Shown here piece by piece: positions 52,098-61,450 of a DNA stretch of 64,000 bases (position 1 is the first letter of the stretch; each line of letters begins with the position of its first letter). Below the pieces are notes generated by a model that was given only the letters and a program-made list of their open reading frames with translations, was not told the origin of the DNA and made no database searches. Origin of the DNA: an uncultured Pelagibacteraceae bacterium (GTDB taxonomy: Bacteria > Pseudomonadota > Alphaproteobacteria > Pelagibacterales > Pelagibacteraceae). A program made the position numbers and the translations under genes. The stretch covers positions 64,001 to 128,000 of the forward strand of contig CACHLD010000002.1 in the NCBI GenBank assembly GCA_902580565.1. The letters are read 5' to 3'.

Positions 52098-53389
52098 TGA
52101 AAAATATAGTTGTTGTAGGTTCGCAGTGGGGAGACGAAGGAAAGGGAAAAATAGTTGATTGGCTATCTAGCGAAGCTGATATAGTAGTTCGATTTCAAGG
52201 AGGACATAATGCTGGTCATACCCTAGTTATTGATAAAAAAGTATTTAAATTAAGATTATTACCTTCAGGCATAGTTAGAGAAGGAAAAGTTTCCATTCTA
52301 GGTAACGGAGTAGTTATTGATCCATGGGCCTTACTTGAAGAAATTAAAGAAATAAAAAAAAAAGGTGTTGATGTAACAATTAAGAATTTTATGATTTCGG
52401 AGTCAGCTTCTCTCATTCTTCCTTACCATCAAGAAATGGATGAAATAAGAGAAGATGCAGCTGGAAAAGGGAAAATTGGTACCACAAGAAGAGGCATAGG
52501 TCCTTGTTACGAAGATAAAGTTGGAAGAAGGTCAATACGTGTTATGGATTTAAGATCAGAAAAAAATTTAGATGCTAGACTAGAAAACGTACTACAACAT
52601 CATAATGCGATTAGAAAAGGCTTAAAAAAAAAAGTATTTAAAAAAGAAGATCTAAAAAAAAAATTATTACAGATAGCCCCCGAAATATTAAAATTTGCAC
52701 AGCCAATTTGGTCTAGGTTAGACGAATTTATAAAAGATAGAAAAAAAATATTATTCGAAGGTGCTCAAGGAATACTTTTAGATGTCGATCATGGAACATA
52801 TCCTTTTGTTACCTCCTCAAATACTGTGCCGGCTATGGCTGCTACCGGCAGCGGTTTAGGACCAGATAAGATCAGCTATGTATTAGGAATTACTAAGGCA
52901 TATACTACAAGGGTAGGTAGCGGACCATTTCCTACAGAATTAAAAGATAAAATTGGAGAAAGTTTAGGTAAAAGAGGTAAAGAATTTGGAACTGTTACAG
53001 CAAGAAAAAGAAGGTGCGGTTGGTTTGATGGCGTATTAGTTCGGCAAACAATTAAAATTTCGGGAATTAATGGAATTGCTCTTACAAAGCTAGATGTATT
53101 AGATGATCTAGATGAAATTAAGATTTGTGTTCAATATAATTTAAATGGAAAAAAAATTGATTATTTGCCAACATCTTCAGAAGATCAATTTAATATAAAA
53201 CCTATTTATAAAACCTTTTCTGGGTGGAAAAGCTCAACAAAAGGCGTAAGAAATATTAAAGATTTGCCAGAAAAGGCTAAGACTTATATTTATGCATTAG
53301 AGGACTTTATTGGAGCAAAAATTTCAAGTATATCAACGAGTCCAGAAAGAAATGATACGATCTTAATTGAAGATCCTTTCAAGATTTAA
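52097..53389 (+). CDS. purA: Adenylosuccinate synthetase
   Basis: GTP-dependent enzyme making adenylosuccinate from IMP and aspartate, 430 residues. [18 protein letters not shown] is the GTP/IMP motif with catalytic Asp; [42 protein letters not shown] and [13 protein letters not shown] follow in order. It begins at the last base of the thiD stop. Its stop shares a TTAA palindrome with the stop of rpoH on the other strand. Confidence 0.97.
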   Translation: MKNIVVVGSQWGDEGKGKIVDWLSSEADIVVRFQGGHNAGHTLVIDKKVFKLRLLPSGIVREGKVSILGNGVVIDPWALLEEIKEIKKKGVDVTIKNFMISESASLILPYHQEMDEIREDAAGKGKIGTTRRGIGPCYEDKVGRRSIRVMDLRSEKNLDARLENVLQHHNAIRKGLKKKVFKKEDLKKKLLQIAPEILKFAQPIWSRLDEFIKDRKKILFEGAQGILLDVDHGTYPFVTSSNTVPAMAATGSGLGPDKISYVLGITKAYTTRVGSGPFPTELKDKIGESLGKRGKEFGTVTARKRRCGWFDGVLVRQTIKISGINGIALTKLDVLDDLDEIKICVQYNLNGKKIDYLPTSSEDQFNIKPIYKTFSGWKSSTKGVRNIKDLPEKAKTYIYALEDFIGAKISSISTSPERNDTILIEDPFKI

Positions 53390-54282
53390 TTCACTGGAAG
53401 TAAATTTTTTGATTTAGAGGCATTAATCATAGATTTTTGTAATTTCTCAAAAGCTTTGGTCTCTATTTGTCTAATTCTTTCTCGACTTATTTTAAATTTT
53501 TTACTTAGTTCTTCAAGTGTTTTTGGATTTTCGGTTAGTCTTCGTGCATTTATAATCTCTCTTTCCCTTTCATTTAAAATTTTTAAAGCATCATTTAATA
53601 ATTCTTTTTTGTCATCGTATTCTTGTTTCTGAGAAATTAATAATTCTTGATCAAGACTGTTATCTACTAACCAATCTTGCCACTCGTCAGACTCACCGTT
53701 TTTTATTGGATCATTCAAAGATTTTTCTTGACCCATCATTCTTCTATTCATATTTACAACTTCTTTAGAGTCAACATCTAGTCTTTTTGAAATCTCACTT
53801 ACCTGTTCATCTTTTAAGTCACCTTCTTGATTTGGCGCTATCTGATTTTTAAGTTTTTTTAAATTGAAAAAAAGTTTTTTTTGAGCTGTTGTTGTACCCA
53901 TTTTTACAAGACTCCAAGATCTTAATACATATTCTTGAATTGAAGCTTTAATCCACCACATAGCGTAAGTTGCAAGTCTAAAACCTTTATCAGGATCAAA
54001 CTTTTTAACTGCTTGCATAAGTCCAATATTTCCCTCAGAAATTAATTCATTTACTGGCAAACCATAACCTCGATAACCCATAGCTATTTTTGCAACCAAT
54101 CTAAGATGGCTAGTAACTAATTTATGTGCAGACTGCAAATTTCCATTTTCTTTCCAATTTTTCGCTAACATATATTCTTCCTCAGCGTCAAGCATTGGAA
54201 ATTTTTTGATTTGCGCAAGATAAATAGACAGGCCTCCTACTGCAGGAGACGGTAAATTACTTATTGTTTTTTTTTCATTCAT
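53386..54282 (-). CDS. rpoH: RNA polymerase sigma-32 factor RpoH
   Basis: Heat-shock sigma factor of 298 residues. Region 2 shows [19 protein letters not shown] and [19 protein letters not shown] followed by [19 protein letters not shown]; the RpoH box [13 protein letters not shown] is diagnostic and separates it from RpoD. Region 4 ends with [20 protein letters not shown]. It is a substrate of FtsH, encoded in this window. It follows rluD on the same strand by 30 bases. Confidence 0.95.
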   Translation of the reverse strand: MNEKKTISNLPSPAVGGLSIYLAQIKKFPMLDAEEEYMLAKNWKENGNLQSAHKLVTSHLRLVAKIAMGYRGYGLPVNELISEGNIGLMQAVKKFDPDKGFRLATYAMWWIKASIQEYVLRSWSLVKMGTTTAQKKLFFNLKKLKNQIAPNQEGDLKDEQVSEISKRLDVDSKEVVNMNRRMMGQEKSLNDPIKNGESDEWQDWLVDNSLDQELLISQKQEYDDKKELLNDALKILNEREREIINARRLTENPKTLEELSKKFKISRERIRQIETKAFEKLQKSMINASKSKNLLPVN

Positions 54283-54312
54283 ATTTTTGATTTATATATT
54301 AAATTTTATTTT

Positions 54313-55293
54313 TCAACTACTAAGATTTTTCAATAAATCTAACAATTTTCTAAATTCTTTTGGTAATTCTGTCTGAAAATTTACCCATTTATTTTTTGTT
54401 GGATGAATGAACCCTAAATTTTTTGCATGTAGCGCTTGGCCTTTAAGAGCAGTAAAATGCCTTAAAAAATCTTCGTTTATTTTTTTGAATTTGATATTTT
54501 TTTTTCCATATTGAGTGTCACCTAATAAAGAAGTTCCTTTATATTTCATGTGAACTCTGATTTGATGTGTTCTACCAGTCTCGAGTCTACACTCCAAAAG
54601 ACTAATTTTAGGAATATTTTTACAATTGAATACTTTTAAGGTTGTATAGTTTGTTATTGCTTTTTTTCCATGAAATTCATTTGTTGCCATTAATTGTCTG
54701 TTTTTCTTGTTTCTAGAAATATAATTTTCTATACGACCTTTTAATGGTCTAATAACACCCCATATCAAACACAAATATTTTCTTTCAATAGTATGTTCAC
54801 TAAACTGTTTTCCCAAAATAGAGTGAGATAAATTATTTTTAGCAATTACTAATAAACCACTCGTATCTTTGTCTATTCTATGAACTATCCCTGGTCTTAC
54901 AACCCCATTAATATTAGAGAGATTACTTTTATACTTATAAACCAATGCATTGGCTAATGTGTTTTCATAATTTCCAGCTCCAGGATGAACTACCATTCCT
55001 TTTGGTTTATTGATAATCAAAATATCTTTATCTTCATAATTTATATCAAGCTTTATTTTTTTTGGAATTAATTTTTGCTCCTCTTGTTTAGTGAAATTTA
55101 TTGAAATTATCTCTCCGGTTTTTACTTTTGTAGAAGGTGAGTTTAGTATCATCTTATTTTTTTTTACATTCCCGGTATCAATTATTTTTTTGATATAAGA
55201 TCTAGTTAAATTGCCAATTTTACCTGATAAAAATATATCAAGTCTCATCCCCTGGTCTTTAGGCTTAACTAAAAATTTCATTGAGTTATTCAT
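54313..55293 (-). CDS. rluD: RluA-family 23S rRNA pseudouridine synthase (RluD-like)
   Basis: A 326-residue enzyme. The N-terminal S4 RNA-binding domain (GMRLDIFLSGKIGNLTRSYI) is followed by the catalytic domain with IINKPKGMVVHPGAGNYENT, GIVHRIDKDTSGLLVIAKN containing the catalytic Asp, and LETGRTHQIRVHMKYKG. This layout matches RluD, which modifies helix 69 of 23S rRNA. rluD directly before rpoH is a common alphaproteobacterial order. It is divergent from tRNA-Arg, with 25 bases between them. Confidence 0.9.
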   Translation of the reverse strand: MNNSMKFLVKPKDQGMRLDIFLSGKIGNLTRSYIKKIIDTGNVKKNKMILNSPSTKVKTGEIISINFTKQEEQKLIPKKIKLDINYEDKDILIINKPKGMVVHPGAGNYENTLANALVYKYKSNLSNINGVVRPGIVHRIDKDTSGLLVIAKNNLSHSILGKQFSEHTIERKYLCLIWGVIRPLKGRIENYISRNKKNRQLMATNEFHGKKAITNYTTLKVFNCKNIPKISLLECRLETGRTHQIRVHMKYKGTSLLGDTQYGKKNIKFKKINEDFLRHFTALKGQALHAKNLGFIHPTKNKWVNFQTELPKEFRKLLDLLKNLSS

Positions 55294-55310
55294 GATATGA
55301 TCTAGATTAT
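55281..55310 (+). promoter_or_regulatory. Candidate promoter for tRNA-Arg
   Basis: TTGAGT (55281-55286) lies 16 bases before TAGATT (55303-55308) or 18 before GATTAT (55305-55310), and the tRNA starts 8-10 bases later. The -35 box overlaps the first codons of rluD on the other strand. Four of six bases match consensus in each box, so the call is tentative. Confidence 0.35.
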
Positions 55311-55318
55311 AGCAAAAT

Positions 55319-55395
55319 GCGTTCGTAGCTCAACTGGATAGAGCGCCTGACTTCGGATCAGGAGGTTGAGGGTTCAAATCCTTCCGGGCGCACCA
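55319..55395 (+). tRNA. tRNA-Arg (anticodon TCG)
   Basis: A 77-base tRNA with encoded CCA. The acceptor stem pairs GCGTTCG (55319-55325) with CGGGCGC (55385-55391), including two G-U pairs. The anticodon stem CCTGA/TCAGG holds a loop with TCG, reading CGN Arg codons. The T arm is GAGGGTTCAAATCCTTC. The 3' end lies 4 bases before the end of the convergent GT17 gene. Confidence 0.95.
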
Positions 55396-55399
55396 TAAG

Positions 55400-56206
55400 C
55401 TAGATGATCCATTTTTTAAGTTTGTCTTTGTTTTGAATTATAAAACGTGGAAAAGAAGAATCTATTTCGATCTTTTTTAAATTAAAACCTCTTTCAAAAA
55501 TATCTTGACCTTTTTCAATTTTAGATTTTATAGACTCCTCATTAGTAATATCGATTGTATTAAATTCACCATGTGCAAATGCTTTTATTTTTTTGGATAT
55601 ATTTTCTGGTGTTTGAAGATAAGCAAAGTGCCAGCCTCCATTATTAATAATCTGTATATTGCTTGTTTTATCTAGTCTCCAAAAAGGGTATTTTTTAAAT
55701 TTTAAATCTCTTAACCATTGAGGTGATTTTAAATTTTTTTTTAAACAAATTTTGGATCCATGCCAATTATTTTCTTTTAAGTTTAAAAAATTAAGTTTGT
55801 ACATAAACATTTTTTGTGAAAAAACTGCATATTTATTTTTATCGTATTGACTCAATTTGTTTAAGTCCGGTATTTCATCTACATCAGATAAAATGATTAA
55901 ATCATTATCATTTGCTTCTTCTAGACCTTTTACAATTGAGTTTCTTTGATGCTTCTCTACTAGAGACTCTCCTCCTTTATGGGGTTTAATTAAGTTTGTT
56001 GGAGTATCATCTACAATAATATAATTTATTTTATTTTTAAATTTTTTGTATTTATTAATATCAAAATGTAGTTTTTTTGGTTTGCCCTGATGATCAATTG
56101 TCGACTCAACTACTACAAATTTATTGACAAATTCATCTAAAATATTGAATCTTAAATCAGCTATATGTTCTTCGTTAAAATATTGGAAACAGTCAAAAAT
56201 TGCCAT
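55400..56206 (-). CDS. Family 17 glycosyltransferase-like protein
   Basis: A 268-residue protein of the GT17 type, related to the eukaryotic beta-1,4-N-acetylglucosaminyltransferase III. FDCFQYFNEEHIADLRFNIL at the N terminus, VVVESTIDHQGKPK, ILSDVDEIPD (Asp-x-Asp metal motif, about residue 105) and GGWHFAYLQTPENISKKI are the conserved blocks. It should transfer a sugar to a surface glycan. It is the last gene of a minus-strand set with a FkbM methyltransferase and an oxygenase-like protein, and ends next to tRNA-Arg. Confidence 0.8.
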   Translation of the reverse strand: MAIFDCFQYFNEEHIADLRFNILDEFVNKFVVVESTIDHQGKPKKLHFDINKYKKFKNKINYIIVDDTPTNLIKPHKGGESLVEKHQRNSIVKGLEEANDNDLIILSDVDEIPDLNKLSQYDKNKYAVFSQKMFMYKLNFLNLKENNWHGSKICLKKNLKSPQWLRDLKFKKYPFWRLDKTSNIQIINNGGWHFAYLQTPENISKKIKAFAHGEFNTIDITNEESIKSKIEKGQDIFERGFNLKKIEIDSSFPRFIIQNKDKLKKWII

Positions 56207-56212
56207 ATAAAT

Positions 56213-57151
56213 CTAATTAAAATACTTATCTTCGATTTTATTATAAATTTCAGGATATCCTAGGTTAAGAATTTTTGAAGTCTCTTTCAAAATTTTAATC
56301 TGACCAGATATTAACATTAAGCTTATAAACTTTTCTTTTTTTTCTTCGATTAAATTTTTACCATTTTTTTTAAATATATTTGGAATAAAAATCATATCCA
56401 TTTCTACTGGCGATCTTGTAGCGTGTGAACCAATTTTTTTCCAATCTGATAACATATAATCTAAACCATTTAAAAGATTTACAATTTCAGTCCAACTTGG
56501 TTGATTTTTGTACATAGGAATGATTTGAACTTCACATTTTATAATTAAAGGTCTAAAATTACCTAAACCTTTTAAGATTTCAAATTCAGAGCCTTGAGTG
56601 TCAATTTTTAAATAATCTAAAGTATTGATATTTAGATTTTTTAAGCTCGAAGATAACGTATCGCAGTCTACAGATTCTTTTTTACTTACTTCAAATAAAT
56701 TAAATTCTTTTTCTTTGAAACCATAAATAGAAAGCGAGTCTTTGTTAGGTTCGTACATAGAAGAGCTTTCGGGTCTCTTTTTTAGTATATAAAGTGTTTT
56801 TTCTATCTTAGAACTCCAAAGACCTTTCTTTATAATATTTTTATTAAATTCATCTTTTGTTGAACTGTTCAAAGGATCAACTAATATAGGTTCAAAAAAA
56901 TGACTATATTTCTTTTGAAAATAACCGTCTGAATTAAATCCTCCTTGAGATCCAACATCCATCGCAATTAATTTTTTATTATTAAGCAAGGTATTTATTT
57001 CTGTTTGGAAATTGTAAACATTATTTGCTTTGGCTTTTTTTTCATTTAGATAGTTTACAGTTCTAGAGCTAGCTTTTAAAATTTTAATAATTTTAAAAAA
57101 AAATGGTAATAAAATTTTTGTAATACTAATTCTTAATTTAGCTAAAAACAT
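56213..57151 (-). CDS. FkbM family methyltransferase
   Basis: A 312-residue SAM-dependent methyltransferase of the FkbM group, often found with glycan genes. AMDVGSQGGFNSDGYF (about residue 72) is the SAM-binding motif, LDYLKIDTQGSEFEILKGL the characteristic FkbM motif with its acidic residues. A hydrophobic N-terminal stretch (about 8-24) may attach it to the membrane. It lies 6 bases after the oxygenase-like gene and 6 bases before the GT17 gene. Its target is probably a sugar hydroxyl. Confidence 0.8.
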   Translation of the reverse strand: MFLAKLRISITKILLPFFFKIIKILKASSRTVNYLNEKKAKANNVYNFQTEINTLLNNKKLIAMDVGSQGGFNSDGYFQKKYSHFFEPILVDPLNSSTKDEFNKNIIKKGLWSSKIEKTLYILKKRPESSSMYEPNKDSLSIYGFKEKEFNLFEVSKKESVDCDTLSSSLKNLNINTLDYLKIDTQGSEFEILKGLGNFRPLIIKCEVQIIPMYKNQPSWTEIVNLLNGLDYMLSDWKKIGSHATRSPVEMDMIFIPNIFKKNGKNLIEEKKEKFISLMLISGQIKILKETSKILNLGYPEIYNKIEDKYFN

Positions 57152-57158
57152 ACTAGTT

Positions 57159-57866
57159 TTATTTCTTTGTAAATGTTGCTATACCTATTTTTTTTCCTTC
57201 GATAACAGAGGAGGAACAATGTAAATGACTTCTATCAAAGATTAACATTGATCCAATTTCCCACTCATAAATAAGTTCAACCTCTAGACCTTTTAAGTTA
57301 TCTATATTTTCGTGTTTTAAATATTTTTCATGGATATCTTTGTTAAACGGCTCGTTTCCATAAAGCTTTAGATGTTGAGAAGATCTTTTATTTTGCCCAT
57401 ATTTTAAATCTTTTTTCTTGAGTTCTTCTGGATCTTGAGTGAAGCTAGTTGATTCTTCATAAAATCTATTTTTAAAAATAATGGTGCTCCCTTTTGGTGT
57501 TAATGGAATTAAACTTTGTTTATATATCTGATTATTTAATTCAAATCCTCCGTCAACATGAAGACCAATTGGAGCATAACTTTCTTGAATAAGTCCATAA
57601 ATATCTTTTCCATTTTCATCTTTAAGATTATCCATTTTAAAATCTCCTATTTGTTTTTTAAGTCTTTCATAAAATATTTTTTCTAATTTCTCATTATATC
57701 CTTGCAACCATCTTTTTTTTATTACATTTTGTTTTTTATTATGTACGGTAGTTGGTAAATCCGCATACAGGTTTAAAAATTCTTTTATCTCCTCCTTACT
57801 ATATAAATTTCTAATAACTTCAGGAGGAGACTCTGATTTTTTAATTTTTTCTAATTCTTTACGCAT
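57159..57866 (-). CDS. Putative Fe(II)/2-oxoglutarate-type oxygenase
   Basis: A 235-residue protein whose C-terminal two thirds fit a double-stranded beta-helix oxygenase. An iron triad is suggested by H103-x-D105 (GLHVDGGFE) and H214 or H216 (FDRSHLHCSSS), followed by lysines rather than the usual Arg about ten residues later (GKKIGIATFT). The overall similarity to a known family is weak, so enzyme activity is an inference. It lies between the ABC-2 exporter genes and the FkbM gene; a modified sugar or lipid could be its substrate. Confidence 0.55.
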   Translation of the reverse strand: MRKELEKIKKSESPPEVIRNLYSKEEIKEFLNLYADLPTTVHNKKQNVIKKRWLQGYNEKLEKIFYERLKKQIGDFKMDNLKDENGKDIYGLIQESYAPIGLHVDGGFELNNQIYKQSLIPLTPKGSTIIFKNRFYEESTSFTQDPEELKKKDLKYGQNKRSSQHLKLYGNEPFNKDIHEKYLKHENIDNLKGLEVELIYEWEIGSMLIFDRSHLHCSSSVIEGKKIGIATFTKK

Positions 57867-57871
57867 AAAAC

Positions 57872-58663
57872 TTATTCTCCCATATTTATTAACGTTCCTC
57901 TTTGCTTGGCTCCTAAATAAGAGGAATAAAAAATTATAACACCTAGAATAAAATAAACTATAGATATAGATATTGATTTAATTATGTCGAAATAATTGAC
58001 AGCATTATTAAGTAAAATATTTCTCATTTCCTCAAATATGTGAACTAAAGGAAGTCCTTTTGCTACAATTTGAAGGGAATAGGGCAAAATTTCAATAGGA
58101 TAGTATATGCACCCCAAAGGAGCTAAAAAAAATAAACTTGCCCATGCAATGTTTTCAAACGAAGGACCAAATCTTAACAATCCCGAAGTTACTAAAAGTC
58201 CCAAAGTAACTCCAAAAAGATATAATGGTAAAAGTAAAAATAGAAGTGGTAAACCAAGTTTAAAAACTGAAACGCCAAAAAGAGGTATTGCTAGTATTGC
58301 GGCAGGAACTAGACCAATAAGAGCTCTTAAAATAGCCGTTAATGTTAGAGAAGTAATAATTTCGCTTATTTTTATTGGCGCTATAAACAAATTTGTAAAA
58401 TTTCTACTCCAAATTTCCTCCAAAAACATCATATTAAAACTTATACTAACTCTGAATAGAAAGTCATATAAGATTGCGGCGGTCAATATAATACCCACTG
58501 TGTTACTATAATAGTCTGAACTTAAAGTAAAAAATTTTGATATGAAACCCCAAAGAAAAATTTGAACAGTCGGCCAGTAAATTAGATCAATAATTCTTGG
58601 TAAAGAATTACTTATTAAAAAGATATGTCTAAGTCCTAAAGCATAAATCTTACTGAAGTTCAT
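57872..58663 (-). CDS. ABC-2 type transporter permease
   Basis: A 263-residue membrane protein with six predicted hydrophobic helices. YWPTVQIFLWGFISKFF, MMFLEEIWSRNFTNLFIAPI and LGCIYYPIEILPYSLQIVAKGLPLVHIFEEMR are typical of ABC-2 export permeases (key residues E-E-x-W and P-L-x-H). It pairs with the ATPase encoded just upstream, whose 3' end overlaps it by 14 bases. The exported substrate, perhaps a polysaccharide, lipid or drug-like compound, is not visible. Confidence 0.85.
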   Translation of the reverse strand: MNFSKIYALGLRHIFLISNSLPRIIDLIYWPTVQIFLWGFISKFFTLSSDYYSNTVGIILTAAILYDFLFRVSISFNMMFLEEIWSRNFTNLFIAPIKISEIITSLTLTAILRALIGLVPAAILAIPLFGVSVFKLGLPLLFLLLPLYLFGVTLGLLVTSGLLRFGPSFENIAWASLFFLAPLGCIYYPIEILPYSLQIVAKGLPLVHIFEEMRNILLNNAVNYFDIIKSISISIVYFILGVIIFYSSYLGAKQRGTLINMGE

Positions 58664-59384
58664 CTTTGCTCCTAGCTAGTTTGAGGAATGTTTCTTCAAG
58701 ATTATTCCGTCCATGTTTTTTTATTATTTCTTGACAGGTTCCTCTATCTATAATTTTTCCTTTCCTCATCATAATTATACTGTCACAGAGCCTTTCAACT
58801 TCATTCATATTATGGGACGCAAGAAGTATAGTGACTTGATTTTTTGATCTATACTCTTGAATATAACTTCTTACAAAGTCACCAATATCGGGATCAAGAC
58901 TAGCAGTTGGTTCATCTAAAAATAAAATTTCAGGTTTATTTATTAATGACTTAGCCAAGGACACTCTATTTTTTTGACCAGAGGACAACTCACCAGTTTT
59001 TCTTTTAAAAAAATTTTTAATATCTAGATCTTCTGATATTTCTAATATTCGTTCACTTAAATTTTTAACTCCATATAACCTTCCATATACTTCTAAATTC
59101 TGTTTCACTGTTAGTTTTTTTGGTAGTTCAATGTATGGAGAACAAAAATTAATTCTAGTTAATATTTCATTTCTTTTAAAAGATTCTAAATTTTTATTGT
59201 CTATAATTATTTCACCTTCAGATGGCTTTATCAGACCAAGCATCATGCCGATTGATGTTGTTTTTCCACATCCATTTGGTCCTAATAAACCTACAGTTTT
59301 ATTTTTTTCAATATGAAAATTAATTTTATCTACTGCCAAATTTTTTTTAAATACTTTAGAAAGATTTTTAATTTGAATAAACAT
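58650..59384 (-). CDS. ABC transporter ATP-binding protein
   Basis: A 244-residue ATPase of the ABC-2 exporter class. GLLGPNGCGKTTSIGMMLGL is Walker A (about residues 32-51), LSSGQKNRVSLAKSL the signature, ILFLDEPTASLDPD Walker B and LLASHNMNEVERLCD the H-loop. It energises the permease encoded by the overlapping next gene. It begins directly after the tsaC stop. Confidence 0.92.
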   Translation of the reverse strand: MFIQIKNLSKVFKKNLAVDKINFHIEKNKTVGLLGPNGCGKTTSIGMMLGLIKPSEGEIIIDNKNLESFKRNEILTRINFCSPYIELPKKLTVKQNLEVYGRLYGVKNLSERILEISEDLDIKNFFKRKTGELSSGQKNRVSLAKSLINKPEILFLDEPTASLDPDIGDFVRSYIQEYRSKNQVTILLASHNMNEVERLCDSIIMMRKGKIIDRGTCQEIIKKHGRNNLEETFLKLARSKDELQ

Positions 59385-60332
59385 TTAATTTGCCGCTCTT
59401 TTTAATCGATCATTTATAGCTATGCCCGCACCTAAGTTTGGTATTTTTACAACGTAAATTTTTTTAAATCCTTGTTTTTTTATTTTTCTGAAGGTTTTGT
59501 ATAAATTAGATGCTGCTTCTTTCAAGTCTGATTTTTTACTCAGATTAAAATTATTTATTTTATCTTTATAATTTCCTCCAAATGTAACTAAAGCACAGTT
59601 TTTAGCTGCCTTTTTTTTATTTAATAATACGGGAATTCCTGGGGAATAATGTTTTTTTAGCATACCTGGGGAAATAATTTTTGAACTTATTTTATTATTA
59701 CTAATTTTTAAAAACTTTTTAATAGTTTTAGCTTCGATTATTCCAGGTCTTAAAATCTTTGGTTTTCCAATCAAACTAACTACTGTTGACTCAATTCCAA
59801 TCTTTGAATTTCCACTATTAATAATGATTTTAATTTTTTTTTTAAATTCCTCTGCTACATCTAGCGCGTTCACAGGACTTATTCCTGAAGATAAATTTGC
59901 ACTAGGCATGGCCAATGGAAAATTAAGATTTTTAAGAACTGATCTGGTAGTTTTGTGGCTTGGAAATCTTATTGCTACGGTGTTGAGTTTTGCAGTAACT
60001 AAAGATTGAATCTTAGATCTACTTTTTTTTTTAAGAACAAAAGTAATGGGTCCAGGACAAAATTTTTTATACAACTTATAAAAGTCACGATTAAAGATCA
60101 CGTCTTTATCAGCGTCTCTATAGTTTAAGTAATGTACAATTAACGGATTTTTTTTTGGTCTATTTTTAAGACTATATATCTTCTGTATAGCTACCTTTGA
60201 GTAAGCATTTCCACCTAATCCATAAACAGTTTCTGTAGGCAAGCCTATTACATTTCCTTTTTTCAAATTAGCAACAGATTTTTTTAGTATTTTTTTGTTA
60301 AAAGAAAATATATTTGAATAGATATTTTTCAT
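59385..60332 (-). CDS. tsaC: L-threonylcarbamoyladenylate synthase (Sua5 type)
   Basis: Enzyme for the first step of the t6A modification of ANN-decoding tRNAs. The YrdC domain shows GNVIGLPTETVYGLGGNA, KNRPKKNPLIVHY and FPLAMPSANLSSGISP; ISPGMLKKHYSPGIP starts the linker to a C-terminal Sua5 domain, which ends AINDRLKRAAN. At 315 residues it is the long Sua5 form. It is divergent from xseB with only 21 bases between the starts. Confidence 0.93.
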   Translation of the reverse strand: MKNIYSNIFSFNKKILKKSVANLKKGNVIGLPTETVYGLGGNAYSKVAIQKIYSLKNRPKKNPLIVHYLNYRDADKDVIFNRDFYKLYKKFCPGPITFVLKKKSRSKIQSLVTAKLNTVAIRFPSHKTTRSVLKNLNFPLAMPSANLSSGISPVNALDVAEEFKKKIKIIINSGNSKIGIESTVVSLIGKPKILRPGIIEAKTIKKFLKISNNKISSKIISPGMLKKHYSPGIPVLLNKKKAAKNCALVTFGGNYKDKINNFNLSKKSDLKEAASNLYKTFRKIKKQGFKKIYVVKIPNLGAGIAINDRLKRAAN

Positions 60333-60353
60333 AATGTTATTATTATAAGAATA

Positions 60354-60578
60354 ATGAAAAATGAAAATATTCCAGCTAAAGATAAAAGTAAATCATTAAA
60401 AGAGGCAAGAGATGAAATTAATGATATTTTAAATAAACTTGAAAGCAAAGACACAGATTTATCTGCTTCAATGGAAGATTATAAAAGATTAATCCATTTA
60501 AACAATTATATCGACAAATTATTCAAAAAAAAAATTAGAGAAATTTCTGAAATTAAAAAAGAAATAAAAGAGAAATGA
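60354..60578 (+). CDS. xseB: Exodeoxyribonuclease VII small subunit
   Basis: A 74-residue helical protein. SLKEARDEINDILNKLESKD and LSASMEDYKRLIHLNNYIDKL match the XseB pattern of two helices, with the family's Leu-Glu-x-Leu-Glu-like start diverged to LNKLESKD. XseB binds XseA to form the nuclease. xseB-ispA-dxs is a very common gene order, which supports the call. The stop overlaps ispA by 4 bases. Confidence 0.85.
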   Translation: MKNENIPAKDKSKSLKEARDEINDILNKLESKDTDLSASMEDYKRLIHLNNYIDKLFKKKIREISEIKKEIKEK

Positions 60579-61450
60579 TAAAAAATAGGTTAATTAAGAA
60601 CGCAAAAAAAATTGATAAATTTTTAATAAGATATCTAAATAAACAAAGCAAATCATTATTAATTGACCCGATGAAATATGGAGTTCTTTCAGGAGGAAAA
60701 AAAATAAGATCTACAATTATATTAAATGCAGGAAAAATATTTAATTTAAATCAAAAAAAATTAATTAATCTTTGTGCTTCGGTAGAATGCATTCACTCAT
60801 ATTCTTTAATTCATGATGATCTTCCTTGTATGGACGATGACAAAATCAGAAGAGGGAAACCATCCACTCATATAAAATTTGGAGAGGCCTCAGCTGTTTT
60901 AGCAGGCAACTCTTTATTAACTCTTGCATTTGAAATTATTGCTGACAAAAACTATTCTATAAATCCAAATTTAAAAAATCAAATTATAAAATCATTAGCA
61001 TTTTGCTCAGGTCATACAGGAATAGCAGGTGGACAAGAACTTGATCTTAAATTTGAAAATAAAAAAAAAAGTTTAAAACAAATCATAGCCATGCAAAAGA
61101 AAAAAACAGGTAAATTATTTAGTTTTTGTCTTTATTCTATAGGCGTACTGGCAAAAAGAAGTAATAAAGAAAAAAAGTTTTTAAGTACTTTAGGTGAAGA
61201 TATTGGACTCTTGTTTCAGTTTGCAGATGATTTTTTAGATGTCAAAGGGTCAAGAAAATTAGTTGGCAAACCTATTAAAAAAGATAATAAAAAAGGAAAA
61301 TCAACATTAATTAATTTAATGGGATATGAAAAAGCTCAAATTTATGCAAATAATCTAAAGAAAAAGATATTGCTTAAATTAAAAAAACATGGAAAAAAAG
61401 CTGAAGATTTATCAGATACTATAGAATTTATATTAGGTAGAAATTTTTAA
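60575..61450 (+). CDS. ispA: Farnesyl/geranyl diphosphate synthase
   Basis: A 291-residue trans-prenyltransferase that condenses IPP with allylic diphosphates. [15 protein letters not shown] binds [23 protein letters not shown] is the first Asp-rich motif; [12 protein letters not shown] and [13 protein letters not shown] hold the remaining motif with the second Asp-rich region. The product length is probably C15 by its class, but this is not certain from sequence. It lies between xseB and dxs with overlaps at both ends. Confidence 0.93.
   Translation: MIKNRLIKNAKKIDKFLIRYLNKQSKSLLIDPMKYGVLSGGKKIRSTIILNAGKIFNLNQKKLINLCASVECIHSYSLIHDDLPCMDDDKIRRGKPSTHIKFGEASAVLAGNSLLTLAFEIIADKNYSINPNLKNQIIKSLAFCSGHTGIAGGQELDLKFENKKKSLKQIIAMQKKKTGKLFSFCLYSIGVLAKRSNKEKKFLSTLGEDIGLLFQFADDFLDVKGSRKLVGKPIKKDNKKGKSTLINLMGYEKAQIYANNLKKKILLKLKKHGKKAEDLSDTIEFILGRNF

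Noticed and set aside
55371-55395. Possible att site at the 3' end of tRNA-Arg for the GT17/FkbM set
   Set aside because: I found no second copy of the tRNA 3' sequence up to tsaC and no integrase gene, so integration at the tRNA is not supported.
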